Below are positions 30,318-38,079 of a DNA stretch of 64,000 nucleotides, piece after piece. Source of the stretch: Actinoplanes couchii (lineage in GTDB: Bacteria > Actinomycetota > Actinomycetes > Mycobacteriales > Micromonosporaceae); NCBI RefSeq assembly GCF_016862075.1, contig NZ_BOMG01000023.1:62001-126000 (forward strand), read 5' to 3'. The position numbers and the translations under genes were made by a program. The notes below the pieces were generated by a model, which saw only the letters and a program-made list of their open reading frames with translations, had not been told where the DNA came from and ran no database searches. Position 1 is the stretch's first letter, and each line of letters opens with the position of its first letter.

Positions 30318-31079
30318 ATGGATCTCGGACTCACTGATCGTGTCTTCATCCTCACCGGAGCGTCCCGCGGGCTCGGGTTCGCCACCGCGCAGGCCCTCGT
30401 CGGCGACGGCGCCCGGGTGGTGATCTCGTCGCGGGACGCCGGCCGGGTGGCCGAGGCGGTGGAGGCGCTGGGCGGCCCCGACCGGGCGGCCGGGGTCACC
30501 GCCGACCTGTCCGATCCGAGTACACCCCGTCAGCTGGTGCACACCGCCCAGGAGAGTTTCGGCCGCCTGGACGGCGCGCTCATCTCGGTGGGCGGCCCGC
30601 CGCCCGGCACCGCCGCGAGCATGACCGACGACCAGTGGACGAACGCGTTCGAGACGGTGTTCCTGGGTTCGGTCCGGGCCGCCCGCACGTTCGCCGGCGC
30701 CCTGCCGAACGGCGGAGCGATCGCCCTGGTCCTGTCGACGTCGGTGCGCGCCCCGCTGGCCGGCCTGGGCCTGTCCAACGGCCTCCGCCCCGGTCTGGCG
30801 ATGGTGGCGAAGGACATGGCGGACGAGTTCGGCACCCGCGACATCCGCGTCCTGAGCATCCTCCCCGGCCGTTTCATGACCGACCGAAGCCGCGAACTGT
30901 TCGAGGCCACCCCCGACCCCACCGCGGCAGAGGAGGCGGTAGCCGCCGCCATCCCCCTACGCCGCATCGGTGACCCCGCGGAGTTCGGCCGCACAGCCGC
31001 GTTCCTGCTCTCCCCCGCGGCCGGCTACGTGACAGGAACAGCCATCCCGGTAGACGGCGGTTCCATGCGAGCCCTCTGA
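30318..31079 (+). CDS. SDR-fold protein with altered catalytic residues
   Basis: 253 residues from ATG 30318. Cofactor motif TGASRGLGF, VGGPPPG in place of NNAG. Where classical SDRs have Tyr-X3-Lys, this protein has SNGLR (Ser and Arg), 13 residues after LSTS. This substitution is known in a subgroup of FabG-like SDRs whose reaction is unclear. C-terminal PVDGGSMRAL. Four bases before the next gene. Confidence 0.85.
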   Translation: MDLGLTDRVFILTGASRGLGFATAQALVGDGARVVISSRDAGRVAEAVEALGGPDRAAGVTADLSDPSTPRQLVHTAQESFGRLDGALISVGGPPPGTAASMTDDQWTNAFETVFLGSVRAARTFAGALPNGGAIALVLSTSVRAPLAGLGLSNGLRPGLAMVAKDMADEFGTRDIRVLSILPGRFMTDRSRELFEATPDPTAAEEAVAAAIPLRRIGDPAEFGRTAAFLLSPAAGYVTGTAIPVDGGSMRAL

Positions 31080-31083
31080 CCCG

Positions 31084-32031
31084 ATGCCATCCCCCAACAC
31101 CCCACCCCAGCCAGACGCACCCACAGCCACCACCCCTCCCCGGCCCGAACCGCCAACCACCACCCCTCCCCAGCCCGAACCGCCAACCACCACTCCTCTC
31201 CAGCCCGAACCGCCAACCATCACTCCTTCCCGGCCCGAACCGCCGGCCGCCGCCCACCTCCCCCAGCCCGGACCACCGACCGGCTCCGATCTTCCCCAGC
31301 CTGGGCCGCCGAACGGGTCGCCCTCTCCCTCGCTCGTGGTCGATCCGGCCGCGGTGGGACGGCCAGGTGCCAAGACGATGGTGAGTGTGAAGCGGCCCAG
31401 CACCCGGGCGGCGGCGACGGTGGGGCGGCCCGGCGCCCGGACGCCGACGGTGGGGCGGCCCGGCGCCCGGGCGTTGGCGGTGGGGCGGCCCACCGCCGAG
31501 ACGATGGCGGCGGCGGCCGGGCAGACCATTGCCGATGTCGCCGGGCCGGATCTGCTGGTGTTGTTCTCCGGGATCAATCCGAGCCTCTACTCGGCGGCGA
31601 CCGGGCATCATTTCGCCCGGCCGGGCAACCGGTTCTGGCCGGCGCTGCACGGGGCCGGGTTCACCGACCGGCTGCTGCACCCGTCCGAGCAGCATCTACT
31701 GCCCGCTCTCGGTCTCGGCATCACGAACGTGGTGTCGCGGGCCACCGCCCGGGCCGACGAACTCTCCCCCGACGAGTTCGTCACGGGCGGCGCCCGACTG
31801 ACCGACCGGGTCGCCCGGCTCCGCCCTCGCTTCCTGGCGGTGCTCGGTGTGACCGCCTACCGCGCGGCCTTCCACCGCCCGAAGGCCAAAATGGGCCGCC
31901 AGCAGGAGACCATCGCCGGAGTTCCGGTCTGGGTCCTGCCGAACCCCAGCGGCCTGAACGCCCACTTCCAGCTACCAGCCCTGATCACCGAATTCACCGC
32001 CCTGCGCGAAGCAGCAACCACCCCCGATTGA
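31084..32031 (+). CDS. mug: G/U mismatch-specific uracil-DNA glycosylase with repeat N-terminus
   Basis: 315 residues. The Mug domain occupies about residues 147-310: DLLVLFSGINPSLYS with the GINP motif (Asn position), FARPGNRFWPALH, and PNPSGLNAHF with the wedge/Ser-Gly loop. It removes uracil opposite guanine and related adducts. Residues 1-146 are unusual: ten-residue Pro/Thr/Glu units (PRPEPPTTTP-type) and a second block of TVGRPGARTP-type units; normal Mug proteins have no such extension. The true initiation site might be nearer the domain, though the repeat frame is open and follows the SDR by four bases. Confidence 0.85.
   Translation: MPSPNTPPQPDAPTATTPPRPEPPTTTPPQPEPPTTTPLQPEPPTITPSRPEPPAAAHLPQPGPPTGSDLPQPGPPNGSPSPSLVVDPAAVGRPGAKTMVSVKRPSTRAAATVGRPGARTPTVGRPGARALAVGRPTAETMAAAAGQTIADVAGPDLLVLFSGINPSLYSAATGHHFARPGNRFWPALHGAGFTDRLLHPSEQHLLPALGLGITNVVSRATARADELSPDEFVTGGARLTDRVARLRPRFLAVLGVTAYRAAFHRPKAKMGRQQETIAGVPVWVLPNPSGLNAHFQLPALITEFTALREAATTPD
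31129..31500. repeat. two blocks of 30-bp in-frame repeats in mug
   Basis: About 31135-31254 encodes PRPEPPTTTP, PQPEPPTTTP, LQPEPPTITP and SRPEPPAAAH. About 31417-31500 encodes TVGRPGARTP, TVGRPGARAL and AVGRPTAETM. Both have a 30-base period. Confidence 0.8.
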
Positions 32032-32215
32032 CACCGAGTCCCTCACCCCGCGGGAAACAACAACCACCCCCGATTGACACCGAGTCCGCCGCCCCGTGGG
32101 AAACAACAACCACCCGCGGCCGACACCGAGTCCGCCACCCCGCGCCAAGCAGCAACCACCCCGGCTGACACCGAGTTCCCCGCCCTCCGCCAAGCAGCAA
32201 CCGCCCCCGACTGAC
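32009..32215. repeat. about 46-bp tandem repeat starting inside the mug stop region
   Basis: Four to five units of the type GCAGCAACCACCCCCGATTG-ACACCGAGTCCGC. The TGA of mug lies in the CGATTGACACC part of the first unit; later units carry variants (CGGCCGACACC, GGCTGACACC). No gene. Confidence 0.85.
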
Positions 32216-32429
32216 AGAGATGACTGTGGTGAGCACCTCCCGCCGGGGTCTGACCCGATCGCTCACCCCAGCCGCCCCGCAACGAGGCGACACCGTGTCA
32301 CGGAACCTTCGAGGTGGGCCGTCTCCGGCGGGGTGAGGGTGTGGACGGCGAGCGGACCGCGTCGCCGACGGCGACGGGCGAGGGCGGAGGCGCAGCGGGA
32401 GCTGTCCTCGATGTCGAAGTGGGCGGCCC
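32216..32429. other. spacer without recognised features
   Basis: Between two minisatellites. Reading frames on both strands have no credible start or composition. Nothing recognised. Confidence 0.4.
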
Positions 32430-32631
32430 CTGAGGTGTGTGGTCAGCGTCGGTCGACTATGGATTGTCGTGGGCGGTTGCGGTCGACTGTGGATCGTCAT
32501 GGGCGGCAACGGTTACCAAGGGCAGAAGCAGTCACCATGGTCGATAACGGTTTTCATGGGATGTAACGGTTGTCATAGGCTGTAACGGTCGCCATGGGCG
32601 GTGGCGGTTGTCATGGGCGGTAACGGTCGTC
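32430..32631. repeat. 19-bp tandem repeat at the 3' end of a small membrane gene
   Basis: Read on the minus strand, units AACCGTTACCGCCCATGA and variants repeat seven to eight times with a 19-base step. The first unit is the end of the gene at 32611-32829, including its TGA (CATGA); further units decay leftward into CGATCCACAGTCGACCG-type text. Confidence 0.8.
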
Positions 32632-32829
32632 GCCGGGGCGGGGTGGGAGCACCCGCTGTTCGTGGATGGTGGTCTCTCTGCGGAAACGGTCGGCGGACGG
32701 GTGCCAGGCCTCGTCGATCGGGCCCATGATGCCGCCGCCGATGCCTTTGTGTTTCGCCCACCGGGCGAACCGGGCGAACGCCCACAGCATCACGCCGAAG
32801 ACGACCCCGAAGACCAGGAAACCCGTCAT
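32611..32829 (-). CDS. 72-residue single-span membrane protein
   Basis: Starts MTGFLVFGVVFGVMLWAFAR, one membrane helix, then FARWAKHKGIGGG and a polar tail with IMGPIDEAWHPSADRFRRET ending PPRPGDDRYRP. The ATG at 32829 overlaps the stop of the upstream ABC exporter (ATGA), so the two are coupled. Such a small protein after an ABC exporter is found in related genomes (recollection). Function unknown. Confidence 0.7.
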   Translation of the reverse strand: MTGFLVFGVVFGVMLWAFARFARWAKHKGIGGGIMGPIDEAWHPSADRFRRETTIHEQRVLPPRPGDDRYRP

Positions 32830-34742
32830 GGGTCGAGGGTAACCGCGGGCACCGGCACGTCGGAGGACCGTGGTGGGTACGGAATCGCGGCGGCGAACTG
32901 TGTCCGGTACAGATCGGCGTAGAGGCCGCCGGCCGCCACCAGCTCCTCGTGCCGGCCGCGCTCGACGATGCGCCCCTGGTCGAGCACCAGGATCTCGTCG
33001 GCGTCCCGGATCGTGGAGAGCCGGTGCGCGATGACCAGCGCGGTGCGGCCCCGCAGCGCCTCGGTGAGGGCCCGCTGCACGGCCGCCTCGGACTCGCTGT
33101 CCAGGTGGGCGGTGGCCTCGTCGAGGATCACGATCGACGGCTGTTTCAGCAGCACCCGGGCGATCGCGAGCCGCTGTTTCTCCCCGCCGGAGAACCGGTG
33201 CCCGCGCTCCCCCACCATCGTGTCGAGCCCGTCCGGCAGTGCGCGCACCAGGGCTGCGATCCGGGCGCCGGTCAGGGCCGACCACATCTGTTCCTCGGTC
33301 GCTCCCGGCCGCGCGTACCGCAAATTGTCCTTGATCGTCTCGTGGAAGAGGTGGGAGTCCTGGGTGACGACGCCGATGGTGTCGCGCAGCGAGTCGACGG
33401 TGGCGTCCCGGACGTCGACGCCGCCGATCAGGACCGCGCCGCCGGTGACGTCGTAGACCCGGGAGAGCAGCATCGACAGTGTCGACTTGCCCGCGCCGGA
33501 CGGCCCGACCAGGGCGACCATCCGCCCCGGCTCGACGGTGAAGTCGATGCCGGACAGGACCTCCGGGTTCTCCGTGCGGTCGAGGGTGGTGACGTCCTCC
33601 AGGGTGGCGAGCGAGACCTGATCGGCGCTGGGGTAGCGGAACCGCACGTCACGGAACTCGACCCGGCCCGTACCGGCGGGAATGGGTGTCGCTCCGGGTT
33701 TTTCGGTGATGCCCGGCCGCAGATCGAGGACTTCGAAGACCCGGTCGAAGGAGACCAGCGCGCTCATCACGTCGACCCGGACGTTGCTGAGGGCGGTCAG
33801 CGGGCCGTAGAGACGGGTGAGCAGCAGGGCCAGGGTCACGACGGTGCCGGCCGAGACGTCGCCGGTGACGGCCAGCCAGCCGCCCAGCCCGTAGGTCAGG
33901 GCCTGCGCCAGGGACGCCACCAGCAGCATCGCGACGAAGAAGGTGCGCGAATACATCGCCTGCTGGACGCCGATGTCGCGGACCCGGGACGCCCGGTCGC
34001 CGAAGCGGGCCGCCTCACTGTCCGGCCGGCCGAAGAGTTTGACCAGCAGCGCGCCGGAGACGTTGAACCGCTCGGTCATCGTCGCGTTCATCCGGGCGTC
34101 CAGGTCGTACGACTCGCGGGTGATCTCGGCGAGCCGTTTGCCCACCCGGCGGGCGGGCACGATGAACGCCGGCAGCAGGAGCAGCGACAACGCGGTGATC
34201 GGCCAGGACAGGGTGAACATCACCGCGGCGGTGAGCACCAGCTGGATGACGTTGCTGAGCACGCCGGAGAGGGTCGACGTGAAGGCCCGCTGGGCGCCGA
34301 CGACGTCGTTGTTGAGCCGGCTGACCAGGGCGCCGGTCTGGGTGCGGGCGAAGAACTGCAACGGCATGCGCTGCACGTGGTCGAAGACCCTGGTCCGCAG
34401 GTTGAGGATGATGCCCTCGCCGATGCGCGCCGAATACCACCTCTGGGCCAGGGACAGCAGCGCGTCGGCGACCGCCAGCCCGGCGATCACCAGCGCCAAC
34501 CGCACGACGGTGGTGGCCGCGCCGGGGCCGGAACCGGTGATCGTGTTGATCACCTGGCCGGCGAGCAGCGGCGTGGCCACCCCGATGCCGGCCGCGAGGA
34601 CCACGGTCAGCAGGAAGACGGCGATGTCGCGGCGGTACGGCACGGCGAAGCGGATGATCCGGCCCATGGTGCCCTGGCGCACCTGGTGCCGGTTGACACG
34701 ATCCGCGTTCTGGATCGAGCGCAGCACCGTCCAGCTGGACAT
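32826..34742 (-). CDS. ABC exporter, fused permease-ATPase
   Basis: 638 residues. Six-helix ABC-B type membrane domain (about 25-320), followed by the nucleotide-binding domain: Walker A GPSGAGKST, signature FSGGEKQR, Walker B IVILDEATAHLD and H-loop IAHRLSTIRD. As a half-transporter it should work as a homodimer, exporting lipids or drugs; the substrate cannot be told. ATG preceded by GGGAGGTG, which is one arm of a long inverted repeat. First of a two-gene unit with the small membrane protein. Confidence 0.92.
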   Translation of the reverse strand: MSSWTVLRSIQNADRVNRHQVRQGTMGRIIRFAVPYRRDIAVFLLTVVLAAGIGVATPLLAGQVINTITGSGPGAATTVVRLALVIAGLAVADALLSLAQRWYSARIGEGIILNLRTRVFDHVQRMPLQFFARTQTGALVSRLNNDVVGAQRAFTSTLSGVLSNVIQLVLTAAVMFTLSWPITALSLLLLPAFIVPARRVGKRLAEITRESYDLDARMNATMTERFNVSGALLVKLFGRPDSEAARFGDRASRVRDIGVQQAMYSRTFFVAMLLVASLAQALTYGLGGWLAVTGDVSAGTVVTLALLLTRLYGPLTALSNVRVDVMSALVSFDRVFEVLDLRPGITEKPGATPIPAGTGRVEFRDVRFRYPSADQVSLATLEDVTTLDRTENPEVLSGIDFTVEPGRMVALVGPSGAGKSTLSMLLSRVYDVTGGAVLIGGVDVRDATVDSLRDTIGVVTQDSHLFHETIKDNLRYARPGATEEQMWSALTGARIAALVRALPDGLDTMVGERGHRFSGGEKQRLAIARVLLKQPSIVILDEATAHLDSESEAAVQRALTEALRGRTALVIAHRLSTIRDADEILVLDQGRIVERGRHEELVAAGGLYADLYRTQFAAAIPYPPRSSDVPVPAVTLDP

Positions 34743-34743
34743 G

Positions 34744-34814
34744 TCACCTCCCGGGCGTCATTCGACTGGCAGAACCGAAGCCTGCCACGTGGGTATGACA
34801 ATCCCGGGAGGTGA
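34744..34814. promoter_or_regulatory. 72-base nested inverted repeat covering the ABC exporter RBS
   Basis: Outer arms TCACCTCCCGGG (34744-34755) and CCCGGGAGGTGA (34803-34814) are perfectly complementary. Inside are GTCAT/ATGAC and TGGCAG/CTGCCA, also in register. It fills the whole gap between the crotonase stop and the exporter start. On the transcript the exporter's ribosome site would be paired; on DNA it could be an operator or terminator. Confidence 0.6.
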
Positions 34815-34815
34815 T

Positions 34816-35607
34816 CTACTCCCCGGAGCCCAGCAGGTCGCTGAGACGCCGTGTCTGGGCCTCGCGCTCGGCCCGGTCCTGCTCCGCGTACGACCGCAGG
34901 GGCGCACCCTGGAGCAGGGCCTTGATCTCGGCGACCGCGCCACGTTCCGCGGCCAGCACCGCGGCGGCCAGATCGGCCACCGCCGGGTCGAGTTCGGCCC
35001 GGGGTACCACGGCCGTCGCCAGGCCGATCCGGTCCGCCTCCTCGGCGGTTATCCGCCGCCCGGTGACGCAGATCTCCAGTGCACGGGACGGGCCGACCAG
35101 TTCGGTGAGCCGTTTCGTGCCGCCCAGGTCGGGCACCAGTCCGAGAGTGACCTCGGCCATGGAGAACTTCGCGTCGTCGGCGAGGACCCGCATGTCACAG
35201 TTCAGCGCGAGCTGGAACCCGGCACCGATCGCGTGTCCTTGCACTGCGGCAATCGTCACAAAGGACGGACTGCGCAGCCACGTGAACGCGGTCTGGAACC
35301 CGGCTATCCGATCGGCACACTCGGCCGCGGACAACTGTGCCAACCGGGCCAGCGAAGAATCGCCGTCGCCCTTCGCCACCGACAGATCCAGGCCGGCGGA
35401 AAACGCGCGCCCCTCGGCCCGGACAATGACGACCCGTACGTCTCCCGGCAATTTCCGGGAAATGTTGCCCAGCTCAGTCCACATCGGAGGTGTCTGGGCA
35501 TTGAGAACGTCGGGCCGGCACAACGTCACCGTCGCTACCGGCCCGTCCTGTTCATAGCGAACGCCTACCTCGTCGGTCCTGCCCGGCCCGGCGTTGCCGG
35601 CCGTCAC
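34816..35607 (-). CDS. enoyl-CoA hydratase/isomerase family protein
   Basis: 263 residues, crotonase fold. Oxyanion-hole loops FSAGLDLS and GHAIGAGFQLALNCD; the second catalytic glutamate is present in AEVTLGLVPDLGGT, but the first (normally GELA) is glutamine (FQLA). Family members with this change may be isomerases, hydrolases or weak hydratases. GTG start overlapping the stop of the HTH gene. Reaction not assigned. Confidence 0.88.
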   Translation of the reverse strand: MTAGNAGPGRTDEVGVRYEQDGPVATVTLCRPDVLNAQTPPMWTELGNISRKLPGDVRVVIVRAEGRAFSAGLDLSVAKGDGDSSLARLAQLSAAECADRIAGFQTAFTWLRSPSFVTIAAVQGHAIGAGFQLALNCDMRVLADDAKFSMAEVTLGLVPDLGGTKRLTELVGPSRALEICVTGRRITAEEADRIGLATAVVPRAELDPAVADLAAAVLAAERGAVAEIKALLQGAPLRSYAEQDRAEREAQTRRLSDLLGSGE

Positions 35608-35831
35608 GCCTTCTTGCGGCGGCGGGCACCACCACGCTGGCGCAACTGCACGCCCGACTCGGTGAGCACACGGTGCACGAATCCGTAGGAACGCCCGGTG
35701 GAGGCGGCGAGAGCGCGGATGCTCTCGCCGGAGGTGTAACGCTTCACCAGGTCCTTGGCGAGCGACTGTCGCTCGCTACCGACGATTCGACGACCCTTCT
35801 CAGTACTGGTAGCTGTGCCAGTGGCTGCCAT
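35604..35831 (-). CDS. small helix-turn-helix DNA-binding protein
   Basis: 75 residues. The core KRYTSGESIRALAASTGRSY and GFVHRVLTESGV is a resolvase-like HTH; the C-terminal RQRGGARRRKKA is strongly basic. Conserved small HTH proteins of this form occur widely in actinobacteria. Probably a nucleoid-associated or regulatory protein. Heads a transcription unit with the crotonase gene (four-base overlap). Confidence 0.82.
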   Translation of the reverse strand: MAATGTATSTEKGRRIVGSERQSLAKDLVKRYTSGESIRALAASTGRSYGFVHRVLTESGVQLRQRGGARRRKKA

Positions 35832-36268
35832 CTTGAATCCTCACGTCGCAGACAGTGCGGTCAGATACGGTCCCACCTATTACACCGTCTCGAACGATCA
35901 TGCGCCAGGTATCTAGCCCCCGCGAACGTGCCCATTTATTACTGTCAGGAACTTGACGGTTACCACGGGCATCAATGTCAGACAGTTTGCCGGCAGCCAC
36001 TCCGCGCGCATTTCCGGTCCGGTGGGCCACCGCCCAAGACCATCGATCACCTGCGAAAACACTCGATCGAGGGGAGGCCCTCGATCGCTCCGGAGAGTGC
36101 TGTGATCGCTCCGTGGCGTGACACTCGACCTTGCGGCTCACCGAAGGCCGAGTGCCCGACCTGTTCCCAAACGCCCGAACATCGCACTGTCTGTGTGGGC
36201 ACCAGTTGACAACTGGGGATCGACGATGATCGGGCGTTTTCAGCGGCGCGCTCGCGCCACGCCGGAGC
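35832..36268. other. intergenic region with palindromes, no gene
   Basis: Lower GC than its surroundings. A perfect inverted repeat, CGATCGAGGG (36064-36073) / CCCTCGATCG (36078-36087), and the near-palindrome CCAGTTGACAACTGG near 36202 are visible; GATCGCTCC occurs twice. It must hold the promoter of the HTH gene. Frames of 113 and 178 codons cross it but have no credible composition. Confidence 0.5.
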
Positions 36269-37873
36269 CTAGGCCAGCTCGACGAGCTCCAGCATGTCGT
36301 CGCTCCAGGCGTCCTCGTCGCCGTCCGGCAGCAGGATCGCGCGGTCCGGCTTCAGCGCCTGCACACACCCCGCGTCGTGGCTGACCAGCACGATCGCGCC
36401 CGGGTAGTTGGCGATGGCGTCGAGCACCTGCTCGCGGCTGACCGGGTCGAGGTTGTTCGTCGGCTCGTCCAGCAGCAGCACGTTCGCGCCCGAACAGACC
36501 AGAGTGGCCAGGGCCAGCCGGGTCTTCTCACCGCCGGAGAGCACCCCGGCCGGCTTGTCCACGTCGTCGCCGGAGAAGAGGAACGCGCCCAGGATCTTCC
36601 GCAGCTCGGTGTCGGTCTGCTCGGAGCCGGCGCTGCGCATGTGCTCCAGGATCGTCCGGTCCACGTCCAGCGTCTCGTGCTCCTGGGCGTAGTAGCCCAG
36701 CCGCAGCCCGTGCCCGGCCCGCACCTCACCGGTGTCCGATTCGAGCAGGCCGCCCAGCATCCGCAGCAGCGTCGTCTTGCCGGCGCCGTTCAGCCCCAGG
36801 ATCGCCACGCGGGAACCACGGTCCACCGCGACGCTCACATCGGTGAAGATCTCCAGCGAGCCGTACGACTTGGAAAGGCCCGTCGCGGTCAGCGGGGTCT
36901 TGCCGCACGGAGCGGGACTCGGGAACCGGACCTTCGCCACCTTGTCCGAGGTGCGCACCTCGTCCAGGCCGTCGAGCAGCTTCTCGGCGCGGCGTGCCAT
37001 GTTCTGCGCGGCGACCGTCTTGGTGGCCTTGGCCCGCATCTTGTCGGCCTGCGCCATCAGAGCACCGGCCTTCTTCTCCGCGTTGGCCCGCTCGCGACGG
37101 CGGCGGCGCTCGTCGGTCTCCCGCGCCTCCAGGTACGTCTTCCAGCCCATGTTGTACATGTCGACAACCGACCGGTTGGCGTCCAGGTACCACACCTTGT
37201 TGACCGCGGCGTCCAGCAGCTCGACATCGTGACTGATCACGATGAGGCCGCCCTTGTGCTGCGCCATGTAACCGCGCAGCCAGGCGATCGAGTCATGGTC
37301 GAGGTGGTTGGTGGGCTCGTCCAGCAGCAGGATGCCCTTGCCGTTCTGCCCCGAGTTGGCGAACAGGATCCGGGCCAGCTCGATCCGGCGGCGCTGACCA
37401 CCGGAGAGGGTGCCGATCGTCTGGGCCAGGGCGCGCTCGGGCAGACCCAGGTTCGCGCAGATCCGGGCGGCCTCGGCCTCGGCGCCGTACCCACCGAGGG
37501 CGGAGAACTGGTCCTCCAGATTGCCGTAGCGCCGGATCAGTTTCTCGTCGGCGCTCTCCTCGAGCTGCACCTCGAGCTTCTGCATCTCGGCCAGGATCGA
37601 GTCCAGGCCGCGAGCCGACAGCACCCGGTCCCGGCCGGTCACGTTCAGATCGCCGGTCCGCGGGTCCTGCGGCAGGTAACCGATCTCACTCGTCCGCTCG
37701 ACCTGACCCGCATACGGGGTGCCCTCGCCGGCCAGCACCTTCAGCGTGGTGGTCTTGCCCGCGCCGTTGCGGCCGACCAGGCCGATCCGGTCGCCCGGCT
37801 GCACCCGCAGGGTGGTCGGGGAGATCAGGATGCGCGCGCCGGCGCGGAGTTCCAGTCCGGTGGCGGTGATCAT
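36269..37873 (-). CDS. ABC-F family ATPase
   Basis: 534 residues from ATG 37873. Two nucleotide-binding domains without membrane segments: Walker A GLVGRNGAGKTTT and AILGLNGAGKTTLL, signatures LSGGQRRRIEL and LSGGEKTRLAL, joined by an Arg/Lys-rich linker (ETDERRRRRERANAEKK). ABC-F proteins bind the ribosomal E site and resolve stalls or protect against antibiotics. It is the counterpart of mycobacterial Rv1473 by neighbourhood. A start at 38056 would translate the attenuator-like leader and is rejected. Confidence 0.9.
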   Translation of the reverse strand: MITATGLELRAGARILISPTTLRVQPGDRIGLVGRNGAGKTTTLKVLAGEGTPYAGQVERTSEIGYLPQDPRTGDLNVTGRDRVLSARGLDSILAEMQKLEVQLEESADEKLIRRYGNLEDQFSALGGYGAEAEAARICANLGLPERALAQTIGTLSGGQRRRIELARILFANSGQNGKGILLLDEPTNHLDHDSIAWLRGYMAQHKGGLIVISHDVELLDAAVNKVWYLDANRSVVDMYNMGWKTYLEARETDERRRRRERANAEKKAGALMAQADKMRAKATKTVAAQNMARRAEKLLDGLDEVRTSDKVAKVRFPSPAPCGKTPLTATGLSKSYGSLEIFTDVSVAVDRGSRVAILGLNGAGKTTLLRMLGGLLESDTGEVRAGHGLRLGYYAQEHETLDVDRTILEHMRSAGSEQTDTELRKILGAFLFSGDDVDKPAGVLSGGEKTRLALATLVCSGANVLLLDEPTNNLDPVSREQVLDAIANYPGAIVLVSHDAGCVQALKPDRAILLPDGDEDAWSDDMLELVELA

Positions 37874-37916
37874 GTGAATTCTCGCTCTCGTGGATTCGGG
37901 CTGACTCAGGGCGCAG

Positions 37917-37950
37917 AAAAGCGCCGGCCATCGGATTTGACGGTCGGCGC
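37917..37950 (-). terminator. attenuator-like hairpin in ABC-F leader
   Basis: On the minus strand GCGCCG(A)CC - loop - GG(C)CGGCGC is followed directly by TTTT, about 45 bases before the ABC-F start. A leader terminator is a common control device for ABC-F resistance genes. Confidence 0.45.
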
Positions 37951-37959
37951 CGGGGCAGG

Positions 37960-37980
37960 TCAGCCTTCGCAGAGCAGCAC
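37960..37980 (-). CDS. possible six-residue leader peptide of ABC-F gene
   Basis: GTG frame MLLCEG then TGA, ending just before the leader hairpin. An overlapping ATG frame starting at 37988 (MAACCSAKAD) with GGAGGG ten bases upstream is the competing reading. Either could sense ribosome stalling. Speculative. Confidence 0.25.
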   Translation of the reverse strand: MLLCEG

Positions 37981-38079
37981 GCCGCCATAGTACCGGGCCC
38001 TCCCTCGGACCTCCCACTCGATTAACCGGCAAGATCATCGGGTACACGCCCGGCAACCCGTGGTGAAGGTGGGACGAGA

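Noticed and set aside
35800..36141. A 113-codon minus-strand frame upstream of the HTH gene.
   Set aside because: Composition is unlike neighbouring genes, no ribosome site and it overlaps the start of the HTH gene; treated as promoter region.
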